DNA of 32,574 nucleotides from a filamentous cyanobacterium CCT1 (GTDB lineage Bacteria > Cyanobacteriota > Cyanobacteriia > Phormidesmidales > Phormidesmidaceae): assembly GCA_003017855.1 (NCBI GenBank), contig PYER01000039.1, positions 1-32,574 on the forward strand. The letters are read 5' to 3'. The translations under genes and the position numbers were made by a program. This document shows, in pieces, positions 16,780 to 24,809 of this stretch (within the stretch, counting starts at the first letter, position 1; every line of letters starts with the position of its first letter). Below the pieces are notes generated by a model, which did no database searches, had not been told where the DNA came from, and saw nothing but the letters and a program-made list of their open reading frames with translations.

Positions 16780-17784
16780 ATGGCAACACCAGAACAGTTT
16801 GTGCTGAAAGATTTTCCGCTGCAGTGCGGGGTGGTGCTCCCCAAGGCCAAGGTGGTGTACCAGGTCTATGGCGAGCTAAATAATGAGCGCACCAACGCCG
16901 TTCTCTACCCCACCTCCTACGGGGCACAGCACACCGATGTCGACTGGCTGGTGCGCCCCGACGGCATTCTCGACCCCAGCCGCTGGGCGGTGGTAATGGT
17001 GAATATGTTTGGCAACGGTCTCTCGACCTCGCCCAGCAACGACCCAGCCGTAGCCCGCCCCGACGTTTACTTCACCCAATACGACAACGTGCGGGCTCAG
17101 GTGGCGCTAATTGACGCACTGGGGATCGATCAGCTGGCTCTGGTCTACGGCTGGTCTATGGGGGCGCAGCAGGGCTACCACTGGGCCACGCTGTACCGCG
17201 ATCGCGTGCAGCGTCTGGCCGCCCTCTGCGGCACCGCTAAAACCACCGACCACAACAAACTCTTTCTCTACAGCCTGCGGGCCGCCCTTACCAGCGACCC
17301 GGCCTGGACCGGCGATCGCTTTACAGGCACACCCGATCGCGGCTTTCACACCTTTGCCCAGATCTACGCCAGCTGGGCGGCATCGCAGGCCTACTACCGG
17401 GCCAAGCCCTACCTGGCCTGGGGCTATGACTCGCTCGAAGACTATATTTTGCGCGGCTGGGAGGCGGGCTATCGAAAGCGCGATCCCCACAACCTGCTGG
17501 CCATGATCGATACCTGGCTGCGCTGCGATGTGGGCGACAACCCCGTTTATCAAAGCGACTATGCCAAAGCGATGGGATCGATCACCGCTAAAACTCTGGT
17601 CATGCCCGCCACCACCGACCTCTACTTCACCCCAGAAGACTGCGAGGCCGAAGCGGCTCTGATCCCCAACGCCCAGTATCGACCTATTCCATCGATTTGG
17701 GGGCACCGGGCGGGCAACCCCTACCAGAACCCTGAGGATGAGGCGTTTATTCGAGAGGCGATCGCCGAGCTGTTAAGCCAATAA
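16780..17784 (+). CDS. Alpha/beta hydrolase of the homoserine O-acetyltransferase (MetX-like) family
   Basis: A 334-aa alpha/beta-fold protein. The MetX-type opening (ALVYGWSMGAQQGYHWA) carries the nucleophile Ser126 in GWSMG; the acid is probably the Asp in MPATTDLYFTPED and the histidine the one in WGHRAGNP. True MetX proteins usually read GGSMGGMQ around the serine; the GWSMGAQQ form belongs to a MetX-like side branch whose members are often esterases. A methionine role is therefore not assumed. It starts 8 bp after the desaturase stop and is very likely co-transcribed with it. No terminator stands out before the intergenic repeats that follow. Confidence 0.8.
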   Translation: MATPEQFVLKDFPLQCGVVLPKAKVVYQVYGELNNERTNAVLYPTSYGAQHTDVDWLVRPDGILDPSRWAVVMVNMFGNGLSTSPSNDPAVARPDVYFTQYDNVRAQVALIDALGIDQLALVYGWSMGAQQGYHWATLYRDRVQRLAALCGTAKTTDHNKLFLYSLRAALTSDPAWTGDRFTGTPDRGFHTFAQIYASWAASQAYYRAKPYLAWGYDSLEDYILRGWEAGYRKRDPHNLLAMIDTWLRCDVGDNPVYQSDYAKAMGSITAKTLVMPATTDLYFTPEDCEAEAALIPNAQYRPIPSIWGHRAGNPYQNPEDEAFIREAIAELLSQ

Positions 17785-17830
17785 TCCGACGGAGTTTGAT
17801 ACCTAATCCGATTCCTAAAAGACCAGACCG

Positions 17831-17940
17831 TAGGGGCGCAGGGCATGCGCCCTGCCAATTTGGGGGTAACCAAGCAGGATTCAATATGAGTAGGGGCAGC
17901 GGCGGCTTTGCCTACTACCATGAGCGGCAGAGCCGCAAAA
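17831..17940. repeat. Two intergenic hairpin repeats
   Basis: GGGCGCA (17834-17840) pairs with TGCGCCC (17846-17852), inside a GTAGGGGCGCAGGGC-type motif that is common between cyanobacterial genes. A second hairpin joins GCGGCTTTGCC (17902-17912) and GGCAGAGCCGC (17926-17936) with one G-T mismatch. They lie between the convergent hydrolase and OsmC genes. Confidence 0.55.
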
Positions 17941-17987
17941 CCAGAATGCCCAAGCGGAGCTAGGGCACTAGGATAAAGATTGTCGTT

Positions 17988-18467
17988 CTAGGGTTCAAGC
18001 TGAATAGTTGACTCACACTGCACCGGGAAATTGACCGAATTGGCGACAAAGCACTTTTGATACGCCTGCTCGTGGAGCTGGGCAGCCAACTCGGCATTGC
18101 TCTGGGGCACCAGGGTGACTACCGGACGCAGCAAAACCTTAGAAAACCGCCCGCTGCCGTCCTCCGTTTCAATCATCGTGCCGATGGGATAGTCAACGTA
18201 GCCGGTGACCACGACCTGAGCCTCGGCGCATAGGTGCAGATACCAGAGCATGTGGCAGCTCGATAGCGACGCGACCAAAAGTTCTTCGGGGTTGTACTTG
18301 GTCTTATCACCGCGAAAGGCCGAGTCAGCCGAGGCTTCGATCGCGGGCTTGCCGTTGGCACTGATGCGGTGGGCGCGATCATAGGCGCGATAGCTCTCGG
18401 TGCCCTGGCCGTTATTGCCGGTCCATTGCACCTCAACCCGGTAGAGGTGGGTTTTAGCTTGACTCAT
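17988..18467 (-). CDS. OsmC/Ohr-family protein
   Basis: A 159-aa protein of the OsmC family, thiol peroxidases that reduce organic hydroperoxides. Residues 58-80 contain YNPEELLVASLSSCHMLWYL with the peroxidatic Cys71; the resolving cysteine is probably the one in AYQKCFVANSVNFPVQC near residue 140. The call rests on these motifs and the length. The ATG at 18467 is preferred over an upstream GTG at 18482 because GAGG lies 8 nt before it and because it overlaps the stop of the grpB-like gene as ATGA, a translational-coupling arrangement. Confidence 0.85.
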   Translation of the reverse strand: MSQAKTHLYRVEVQWTGNNGQGTESYRAYDRAHRISANGKPAIEASADSAFRGDKTKYNPEELLVASLSSCHMLWYLHLCAEAQVVVTGYVDYPIGTMIETEDGSGRFSKVLLRPVVTLVPQSNAELAAQLHEQAYQKCFVANSVNFPVQCESTIQLEP

Positions 18468-18985
18468 GCTCTTCCTCGCCACTGTAGCGCCCGCCGCTCC
18501 ATCGCTTTGACAAAGCTATCTTTGCCATCCATGTAGCCGTCGATGTCTTCAGCATACTCTGCCGCCAGGGCACGTTTGAGGTCGCTGTACTGCTGAGCGC
18601 AATTGGGGTGAGCAATCATAAAGTCGCGAAAGGTCAGGTGACGAATAATTTCGAAGGAACCCGTCTGGAAGGTGTGAACGTGGCGGGTGCGATCGCCCTC
18701 GGCATTGTCTTTACGAAAGTAGCGCCGCCCTGGTAGGCCAAACTCGCCCATCACCTCGTAGCCTAGGGACATCATTGCGGAGTTGCGGCCATCCATCTGG
18801 TCGATGTCGTTGACCTCCACCAGCAGATCGATCACGGGTTTGGCATAGATATTGGGAATGGCGGTACTGCCAATGTGGTAAATCTGCACCACGTTATCGC
18901 CTAGGGCCAGTGCGATTTGGGCTGCCTCAGCAGCAAAGTCTTTGCCCCATTGGGGGTTAGGAGGGTGAACCTGAACCTGTCTCAT
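18464..18985 (-). CDS. GrpB (UPF0157) nucleotidyltransferase-fold protein
   Basis: A 173-aa protein of the GrpB/UPF0157 family. The core segment HIGSTAIPNIYAKPVIDLLV (about residues 37-56) has the G-S and D-x-L pattern of the nucleotidyltransferase fold, followed by the RRYFRKD and RTRHVHTF segments typical of the family. The biochemical role of the family is not well established. Its stop codon overlaps the osmC-like start by ATGA. Upstream is the petE terminator, so grpB-osmC form a two-gene unit. Confidence 0.85.
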   Translation of the reverse strand: MRQVQVHPPNPQWGKDFAAEAAQIALALGDNVVQIYHIGSTAIPNIYAKPVIDLLVEVNDIDQMDGRNSAMMSLGYEVMGEFGLPGRRYFRKDNAEGDRTRHVHTFQTGSFEIIRHLTFRDFMIAHPNCAQQYSDLKRALAAEYAEDIDGYMDGKDSFVKAMERRALQWRGRA

Positions 18986-19034
18986 AGCGTAACCGTTCTG
19001 GCGATGGGTATGAAAAAGCGCCCTTTCCCAAACG

Positions 19035-19066
19035 AAAAAAGAGCGCCTCGAAAGACGCTCTTTTTG
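19035..19066 (-). terminator. Rho-independent terminator of petE
   Basis: AAAAAGAGCG (19036-19045) and CGCTCTTTTT (19056-19065) form a 10-bp stem with a 10-nt loop and T-runs on both sides. On the minus strand it follows petE by about 50 bp. Confidence 0.85.
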
Positions 19067-19112
19067 GCTAACTAATCTTGGTCTAGAAACCTAGGCTATT
19101 AAAGCCCAGAGT

Positions 19113-19529
19113 CTAGTTCTCCAATATCACCTTAGCTACCATGCCAGCTCCACGGTGGGGAGCACAGTAGTAGGTGTAGGTACCAGCAGGCATGTCGCTG
19201 GTGAAGGTGGTGGAGTAGTTTTCACCGGGGGCAAAGGTCAGCTGAGTGTGGGAAATGCTGTCGGCCAGGGCCTTATCGCCAGGCACGTTAGCAGCATCAA
19301 ACACGACGTTGTGGGGGGCCATTTTGTTGTTCACCCAGGTCACAGTGTCGCCAGCATGAACGGTGACGGTGCTAGGTTCAAACACGAGCAAACCCGCATC
19401 GGAACCCATTTTGACATCATAGTTGGTGGCCGCAGCGGGTGCAGAGGCCAGGGTGAGGGTACCCACCACCAGTAGAGCAGACAGAATAACCAGGCCCAAA
19501 CGCTGGGCGGCGCGAAATACACGTTGCAT
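19113..19529 (-). CDS. petE: Plastocyanin precursor
   Basis: A 138-aa precursor of the lumenal blue-copper protein that carries electrons from cytochrome b6f to photosystem I. The signal peptide ([20 protein letters not shown]..., cleavage after PAAA near residue 34) targets the thylakoid lumen. The copper ligands are His73 (APHNVVF) and Cys122, His125 and Met130 ([11 protein letters not shown]). The frame is open further upstream, but AGAGGTAG just before the ATG at 19529 and the signal-peptide start fix the start. It follows psbV on the same strand with a 217-bp gap and ends in a strong terminator. Confidence 0.97.
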   Translation of the reverse strand: MQRVFRAAQRLGLVILSALLVVGTLTLASAPAAATNYDVKMGSDAGLLVFEPSTVTVHAGDTVTWVNNKMAPHNVVFDAANVPGDKALADSISHTQLTFAPGENYSTTFTSDMPAGTYTYYCAPHRGAGMVAKVILEN

Positions 19530-19572
19530 AACTACCTCTAAAGCTCGTATCTCCAGTTCAATCAATCAGGGA

Positions 19573-19619
19573 GCTGTTAAACAGCCTTCCTATGGCATAT
19601 TACCTGCTTTACGCGGTAA
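19573..19619 (-). promoter_or_regulatory. Inverted repeats upstream of petE
   Basis: GCTGTT-A-AACAGC (19573-19585) is a perfect 13-bp palindrome. TTACC (19600-19604) and GGTAA (19615-19619) form a second inverted repeat around a possible TAATAT -10 box on the minus strand. petE is copper-regulated in cyanobacteria, so one of these may be the regulator site; that is inference. Confidence 0.35.
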
Positions 19620-19746
19620 CTTGGGGCGCTGGCGCTTGGGTAATTGCCGTCAGGGACGACCGGCGAAGGTCTATCAGCAGAACCTACAGCTGGCCCAGGA
19701 GCAATGTATCAAACCCTGGAACAGCCCTCAAGTTACCCAACTCTCC

Positions 19747-20253
19747 CTAGACCTGAGGAGCAGAGAAGCGGGTTTTACCGGCTCCCCACATGTCGCCAAT
19801 GACCTTGGGCTGAAGCAGAATGTGACCCGAGATTGCCACCAAATCTTCCTCGGTCAAACTACGCATTTTGGGATAAATGTCGGCGCTCTTCTTGCTGGGG
19901 TGCACCTGAGAAATATCGCTCAGACCATCGTAGGTCATTGGCTCTTTCAGGTAGGCCACCAGTGCTTCAAGGTTGTCGCGGGGGGGCAGAGCACCAGCCA
20001 GAGAATCTGGATCAAGGCCGACGGTGGGGTTGGTTTTGGTAATCCCCCCCACGTGGCAGGTGCCACAGGCGTAGTTAAACTGACGACGACCACGGGTGAT
20101 CTGCTCCAGCGACAGCACATAGTTATCGCCTTCGGCGTTGAGCGGCACCGTGCGGGTGGCCTCATCTAGCTCAGCCGCGACAGCGTCTCCCATGACCAGG
20201 TGGCTGACAAAGAAGAGTGCGACCGCAACTAGCCAAATGCATCTCTTCAACAT
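19747..20253 (-). CDS. psbV: Cytochrome c550, photosystem II extrinsic subunit
   Basis: A 168-aa precursor. After a lumenal signal peptide (MLKRCIWLVAVALFF, cleavage after AVA near residue 27) the mature start AELDEATRTVPLN and the heme site CGTCHVGGITKTNP (Cys63, Cys66, His67) follow. YDGLSDISQVHPSKKSADIY and LVAISGHIL, with the distal heme histidine, identify PsbV rather than cytochrome c6. It stabilises the oxygen-evolving complex. The protein ends GAGKTRFSAPQV; the better-known PsbV proteins end near GGGKVYY, so the tail is about five residues longer and lacks the final Tyr-Tyr. GAGGAG before the ATG at 20253 supports the start over an upstream in-frame one. Confidence 0.95.
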   Translation of the reverse strand: MLKRCIWLVAVALFFVSHLVMGDAVAAELDEATRTVPLNAEGDNYVLSLEQITRGRRQFNYACGTCHVGGITKTNPTVGLDPDSLAGALPPRDNLEALVAYLKEPMTYDGLSDISQVHPSKKSADIYPKMRSLTEEDLVAISGHILLQPKVIGDMWGAGKTRFSAPQV

Positions 20254-20365
20254 GGTTCTCCTCGAATGTATAGGGCTTGGGTATGAAATCAACACAGCTA
20301 CATCCAAGTCAAGTCGGAGTGTTGGGTTTCACCTTGGGCAAACCTCCCCGTCTAGCCTTGAATTA

Positions 20366-20393
20366 GAGTTAACTCAATGGGGCTTTCCCCCAT
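20366..20393 (-). promoter_or_regulatory. Palindrome and hairpin between accD and psbV
   Basis: GAGTTAACTC (20366-20375) is a perfect palindrome, and ATGGGG (20377-20382) with CCCCAT (20388-20393) forms a hairpin next to it. On the minus strand the hairpin could end accD transcripts, though there is no T-run, and the palindrome could be an operator for psbV. Confidence 0.3.
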
Positions 20394-20453
20394 CAAATCA
20401 TGCTTGTAATGTCTATCATGCCACCGAAGGGGGCCATTCCCAATGTTTTACCC

Positions 20454-21398
20454 CTATAAATCGGCGCCAATGTGGGTTGGGGCGATGGTTTCTAAGCCAT
20501 TGCTCCAGGGGGCGTGGCCATCTAAAGCGGCAGAGACCGCAGCAGGCTGATGCAGCCGAATCAGTTGAGCCAGGGTTTGTTTGAGCTGGGTGCGCGGCAC
20601 AATTAGATCGACAAAGCCGTGATCGCGCAGGTACTCAGCGGTTTGAAAGTCGTCGGGGAGTTTTTCGCGCAGGGTTTGCTCGACAACGCGGCGACCGGCA
20701 AAGCCGATGGTGGCTTTGGGCTCAGCCAGAATAATGTCGCCCAACATGGCAAAGCTGGCGGTGACGCCGCCTGTGGTGGGGTGAGTCAGCACCGGCAGGT
20801 AGAGCAGCTTAGCGGCCTGGTGCTGCTGCAGCGCCCCAGATATTTTGGCCATCTGCATCAGGCTGAGCATGCCCTCCTGCATGCGGGCGCCTCCGGAGGC
20901 GCAGACAATGATCACCGGACGGCCGGTCGCGGTGCCGCGCTCGATCATGCGAGTGAGTTTTTCGCCCACAACCGAGCCCATGCTGCCGCCCATAAAGCGA
21001 AAGTCCATAACGCCTAGGGCTACGGGCAGACCGTCGAGGTCACCTAGGCCGGTCTGCACGGCGTCGCTCAGTTTGGTTTTGGACTGGGTGTCGCGCAGGC
21101 GATCGCCGTAGCCCTTGCGGTCTTTAAACTTGAGCGGATCCTGGGGCTGTATGTGGGTGTCTAGTGCCTGCCAGGTGTTGGCATCGATCAGCTGACGGAT
21201 GCGCTCATCGCTAAAAATACGGTGGTGGTGGCCGCACTCGCCGCAGACCCACTGGTTGGTGCGCAGGTCTTTGGTGTAGGTGAGAACGTCGCAGTGCTCA
21301 CACTTAGTCCACAGGCCATCGGCAATTTCTCGCTCCTGGCGGTCTTCGCTAATGGGGCCTGACTTACGGCGATTGGCAAACCAGTCAAACAGTGACAT
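20454..21398 (-). CDS. accD: Acetyl-CoA carboxylase carboxyltransferase subunit beta
   Basis: A 314-aa subunit that, with AccA, moves the carboxyl group from biotin to acetyl-CoA to make malonyl-CoA. The N-terminal zinc ribbon is complete (Cys33, Cys36, Cys52, Cys55 in CEHC and CGEC). The crotonase-type core shows [50 protein letters not shown] and the GRRVVEQTL segment. The length is normal. It lies 75 bp downstream of the pentapeptide-protein gene on the same strand; no accA is in the window. Confidence 0.97.
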   Translation of the reverse strand: MSLFDWFANRRKSGPISEDRQEREIADGLWTKCEHCDVLTYTKDLRTNQWVCGECGHHHRIFSDERIRQLIDANTWQALDTHIQPQDPLKFKDRKGYGDRLRDTQSKTKLSDAVQTGLGDLDGLPVALGVMDFRFMGGSMGSVVGEKLTRMIERGTATGRPVIIVCASGGARMQEGMLSLMQMAKISGALQQHQAAKLLYLPVLTHPTTGGVTASFAMLGDIILAEPKATIGFAGRRVVEQTLREKLPDDFQTAEYLRDHGFVDLIVPRTQLKQTLAQLIRLHQPAAVSAALDGHAPWSNGLETIAPTHIGADL

Positions 21399-21473
21399 GC
21401 GCGTGCGTTAGCTCAACGGCGACAGAACAATCTATTGATAGTTGAAGTGTCCAAAATGAACACGACTCTCATC

Positions 21474-21845
21474 CTAGCGGGTTTGAGACCGCTGCGATAG
21501 ATAGGTCGGGCCGGGGCTAATGCAGTAGCCCTTCACGGCATCCGTCATGACGGCCTGGCAAAATTCGGTTCGGTAGACGGTTACCCCCTCCAGGCGAGCG
21601 TAGCGCAGGTTGGCCCCACTCAGGTCGGCCCCGTCTAGCCTGACATCCTCCAGCGTACTCCAGCGGAGGTCGGCATTCTTTAGATTGGCCTTACGCAAAT
21701 CCAGCCCTTTGAGGGTAACCCCTACAAGGTTGCAGCCGGGGCAGCGGTTGGTCACTTGCAAATACCATACGCGCCAGACAGTGCCGGTATGAAGTGCCAC
21801 CCAGAAGACAGACGTGGTGATTGTCAGCCAAAGGAATTTAGCCAT
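21474..21845 (-). CDS. Membrane-anchored pentapeptide-repeat protein
   Basis: A 123-aa protein. One hydrophobic helix (about residues 4-22) is followed by a CPGC motif (35-38) and about ten A(D/N)Lxx-type pentapeptides (LKGLDLRKANLKNADLRWST, then LDGADLSGANLRYARLEGV) that should build a short right-handed beta-helix, and then a Cys-containing tail. Such proteins are numerous in cyanobacteria and rarely have known roles; the leading helix suggests an exported or membrane-attached form. It lies between the adenylyl cyclase gene and accD on one strand. Confidence 0.8.
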   Translation of the reverse strand: MAKFLWLTITTSVFWVALHTGTVWRVWYLQVTNRCPGCNLVGVTLKGLDLRKANLKNADLRWSTLEDVRLDGADLSGANLRYARLEGVTVYRTEFCQAVMTDAVKGYCISPGPTYLSQRSQTR

Positions 21846-21927
21846 GACGGCAACCGAATCAGGGGGTTTAGGTCGTCATTGCTTATTTTGTAGCGGATGT
21901 TACCATATTACCGCTATCCTGCCGGAG

Positions 21928-24495
21928 TTACTTGGTCGTCATGATGAATACACCATCCCAATCTTGCGGAGGGGGGTGAAGTAGATACTGGCGGGCTCGA
22001 CTGAGGTGTACGGCCACCGCTTTATCGTCGGGGCGCATCTGGTGGGCCTGATCGAACAGCGTTAGCGCCTCGTCAAAGCGCATAGCGGTGTAGGCGCTGC
22101 GAGCTTGGGCATAGAGGTGTAAAAAAGTTTCGGTGCCGGGGGAAAGGGGGGCATCGCGCTTATCAATTAGTTCGTAGAGACCAACGGCCTGCTGCTTGCC
22201 CTTGACCTGGGTGCGATCGAGCTCGCGCACCCAAATTTTGTCGGCGCAAAGGGCGTAGGTATACTCGCTGATGACAATGTCGCAGCCGTACTCTTTGGTA
22301 ACGCCCTCCAGGCGAGAGCTGAGGTTGACCCCATCGCCAATTACGGTGTACTCCATCTTGCGCTGGGAGCCAATGTTGCCTGAGACCACCTCGCCCGAGC
22401 TAATGCCGATGCCAATGCGGATCTCAGGCTGGCCCAGGGCTCCTCGCTCGGTGTTAAACATGGCCAGCCGCCGCCGCATGTCGAGGGCGCTCTGCACCGC
22501 GGCCCAGGCATGGTTGCTGAGGGGCAGCGGGGCGCCAAACACGGCCATCAGCGCGTCACCAATAAATTTGTCGAGGGTACCCTCGAAGTGAAACACCGAC
22601 TCCACCATGGTTTCAAAGTAGGCGTTGAGCATTTCAACGACTTTGTCGGCTTCCAGATCTTCGGTGAGCGTGGTGTAGCCGCGAATGTCAGAAAAGAGCA
22701 CCGTGACGTCTTTGCGCTCGCCCTTCATCAGCAAATCGTCGCCCAGGGCCATGACCCGCTCGGCCACGCCGGGGGTCATGTAGCGGTAGAGGGTACTCTT
22801 CATCCGCTTTTCCTGGCTGATGTCTTCGAGCACCAGCAGACCGCCCAGCACGCCGCCCTCCGGGTTGTTGAGGGGGTTGACGGTCAGGTTGATGCTGCGC
22901 TCGATGCGCTGCACGAGATCGGCTGGCACGGGCGGCGCGGCCATATTGCCCCAGGCCCGATAGATTTCGGGATGGTTAGGGTCGGGCAGCGCCAGTTCCG
23001 AGACGGGGTCTAACCCGGTGCCAGGGCCTGGGGCGACAGCCACCCGCAGACTCTGCTCAGGAACATAGTGACGAGCCCCGTGTTTGAGGCTATCTTCGAG
23101 ACGAAAGCGCAGGCTCTCTATGGGGAGTGCGTCCCACACGGGACGGTGCAGCAGGGCCGCTTGCCAGCGATCGCGGATGGTGCGGCTGTGGTCGGTATCT
23201 TCGGGGCAGCCAATCAGCTCCAGCGCGGCATCATTGATGGTGACAATGCGGCCCTCCATATCGGTAGAGATGACGGCATCGGAAAGGCTTTGCAAAATGT
23301 CTTTTTGGTACTGCTTTTCGACCAGCACGCTCTCAAACAGCTTGGCATTTTCTAGCGCTACCCCGGCCTGAATGTTGAAGGCCCGCATAAAGGCCTCGTC
23401 GGAGGTGGTGAACGTGCCGTGGGCCTTGTTGATCAGCTGCGTGACGGCGATCAGCTTGCCGCCAGAGTCAAACACGGGCATGCAGAGAATGGTGCGCGTG
23501 GTGTAGCCGGTGCGCTTGTCGGCGTCAGGGTTAAAGCGGGGATCCTGGTAGGCGTCAGGAATGTTTAACACCTCGCCTGTGGTAGCCACGTGGCCCACAA
23601 TGCCGCTAGTAATGGGGCTGCGCAGCTCAACCAGCGACTTGCCGTCGCCCGACTTGACCTTCGACCACAGGTCGCCGCTCTCTTCGTCGATGAGCCACAG
23701 GGTGCTGCGATCGGCCTGCATCAGCTGGCGGGCCTCTTCCATCACCGATTGCAGAGTTTTTTCTAAATCTAAGCTTTGCTCCAGCGACGAGATGGCTTTC
23801 AGCAGGGCGGCGACGCCCTTCTGGTTGCGGGCGGCAATGTAAAAAGAATTACAGCTTTCTAAAATCACCCCCAGCGATTCGGCAAATTCTTTAAAGTGGC
23901 GCTCGTCTTGATCGTCAAAGGGGGCATTGTTGAGCTTGTTGAGCAGCTGCACCACCGCCACAATGCTGTCGCTCTTTTTGCTCAGCACCGGCATACAGAG
24001 AATGCTGCGGGTGCGGTAGCCGTGCTTTTGGTCGTAGGTGCTGTCAAATCGATCGTCGGCGTAGGCGTCGGGAATATTGAGCGGTGTCACGTTGGTCGCC
24101 ACGTAGCCCGAGATGCCCTTGCCCATGGGTACGCGAATTTCGAGCGATCGCTCCCCATCCCCCTGGGCAATTTTAGACCACAGCTCCTGCTTTTCGTGGT
24201 CCACCATAAAAATAGTGGTGCGCTCGGCCTGCAAAATTTGGCCAATCTTGAGGGTAAAGGCTTCTAAAATCTGCTCCAGCATGATCTCCAACGACTCGTT
24301 GTTGATCATGTCGATGGCGCGCAAAAAATGCTCAAATTCCGCCGTAATTTGGTCGAGCAGGTTAATGAACTGAGGCGTTGGGAGGTCGCGTACCCGGTGG
24401 GTCAAGGAACTGTGCTGGTTAGCCAGAGACAGCGTGGTGATCATGCTGCGATGTTCAAAGACCGGCCCTAAGGAGCCATTGATCTGAGTTGCCAT
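21928..24495 (-). CDS. Class III adenylyl cyclase with tandem GAF and PAS domains (CyaB type)
   Basis: An 855-aa sensor-cyclase that makes cAMP. Order: GAF-A (about 70-220), GAF-B (about 250-390), a PAS-like part (about 400-560), the catalytic domain (about 580-760) and a TPR-like helical tail (785-845). Both GAF domains keep the NKx(n)Fx3DE motif of cyclic-nucleotide-binding GAFs (NKLNNAPFDDQDE and NKAHGTFTTSDE). In the catalytic domain the metal-binding Asp (FSDIRGYT), the substrate Lys and second Asp (KFIGDALMAVFG) and the transition-state Asn/Arg (IGDGVNLSSRLEG) are kept. This is the layout of Anabaena CyaB1/CyaB2. ATG 24495 is preferred to a TTG at 24510. Confidence 0.93.
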   Translation of the reverse strand: MATQINGSLGPVFEHRSMITTLSLANQHSSLTHRVRDLPTPQFINLLDQITAEFEHFLRAIDMINNESLEIMLEQILEAFTLKIGQILQAERTTIFMVDHEKQELWSKIAQGDGERSLEIRVPMGKGISGYVATNVTPLNIPDAYADDRFDSTYDQKHGYRTRSILCMPVLSKKSDSIVAVVQLLNKLNNAPFDDQDERHFKEFAESLGVILESCNSFYIAARNQKGVAALLKAISSLEQSLDLEKTLQSVMEEARQLMQADRSTLWLIDEESGDLWSKVKSGDGKSLVELRSPITSGIVGHVATTGEVLNIPDAYQDPRFNPDADKRTGYTTRTILCMPVFDSGGKLIAVTQLINKAHGTFTTSDEAFMRAFNIQAGVALENAKLFESVLVEKQYQKDILQSLSDAVISTDMEGRIVTINDAALELIGCPEDTDHSRTIRDRWQAALLHRPVWDALPIESLRFRLEDSLKHGARHYVPEQSLRVAVAPGPGTGLDPVSELALPDPNHPEIYRAWGNMAAPPVPADLVQRIERSINLTVNPLNNPEGGVLGGLLVLEDISQEKRMKSTLYRYMTPGVAERVMALGDDLLMKGERKDVTVLFSDIRGYTTLTEDLEADKVVEMLNAYFETMVESVFHFEGTLDKFIGDALMAVFGAPLPLSNHAWAAVQSALDMRRRLAMFNTERGALGQPEIRIGIGISSGEVVSGNIGSQRKMEYTVIGDGVNLSSRLEGVTKEYGCDIVISEYTYALCADKIWVRELDRTQVKGKQQAVGLYELIDKRDAPLSPGTETFLHLYAQARSAYTAMRFDEALTLFDQAHQMRPDDKAVAVHLSRARQYLLHPPPQDWDGVFIMTTK

Positions 24496-24560
24496 AGGAA
24501 CCCTACTCAAGCGTGGCAGACGGGAACAAAAGCAATGGGCGCAGTCAGCCGCCCAGTAGT

Positions 24561-24597
24561 AAAAAAGCCTGTAGGCAATAGCCTAGCTGCGGCAGGC
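24561..24597 (-). terminator. Intrinsic terminator, possible attenuator before the cyclase gene
   Basis: On the minus strand GCCTG, TAGGC, a TATT loop, GCCTA and CAGGC form a 10-bp bulged stem followed by six T (24566-24561). It lies only 66 bp before the cyclase ATG and downstream of the TATAGAG box cluster. It may stop read-through from the hydrolase gene upstream, or act as an attenuator in the cyclase leader. Confidence 0.55.
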
Positions 24598-24603
24598 CAA
24601 ACA

Positions 24604-24647
24604 CCCTATATCTGCCCTATATCTCTATACCTATAGAGTCTATAGAG
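24604..24647 (-). promoter_or_regulatory. TATAGAG / CCCTATATCT repeat cluster upstream of the cyclase gene
   Basis: CCCTATATCT is repeated at 24604-24613 and 24615-24624. CTCTATA (24623-24629) faces TATAGAG (24632-24638), and a second TATAGAG follows at 24641-24647. The AT-rich cluster probably contains the cyclase promoter and a regulator site. A separate TTCCCCTG/CAGGGGAA inverted repeat lies at 24663-24693. The rest of 24496-24809 holds no gene. Confidence 0.4.
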
Positions 24648-24809
24648 CGGTAAACGAGCTACTTCCCCTGCGCCAATAGGTTAGCCAGGGGAAAAGCAAA
24701 TCTGCTACACACCTATCACTCTAACCGTATACCCCAGGTTAGGGCAGCAACGTCGCAATTTGAACAGAATGCCCTGCCCCTGGCCACCACCTAGCATACC
24801 CACCTACTT

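Noticed and set aside
17886-17963. 25-codon frame between the hydrolase and osmC genes
   Set aside because: It lies across the intergenic hairpin repeats and has no ribosome site.
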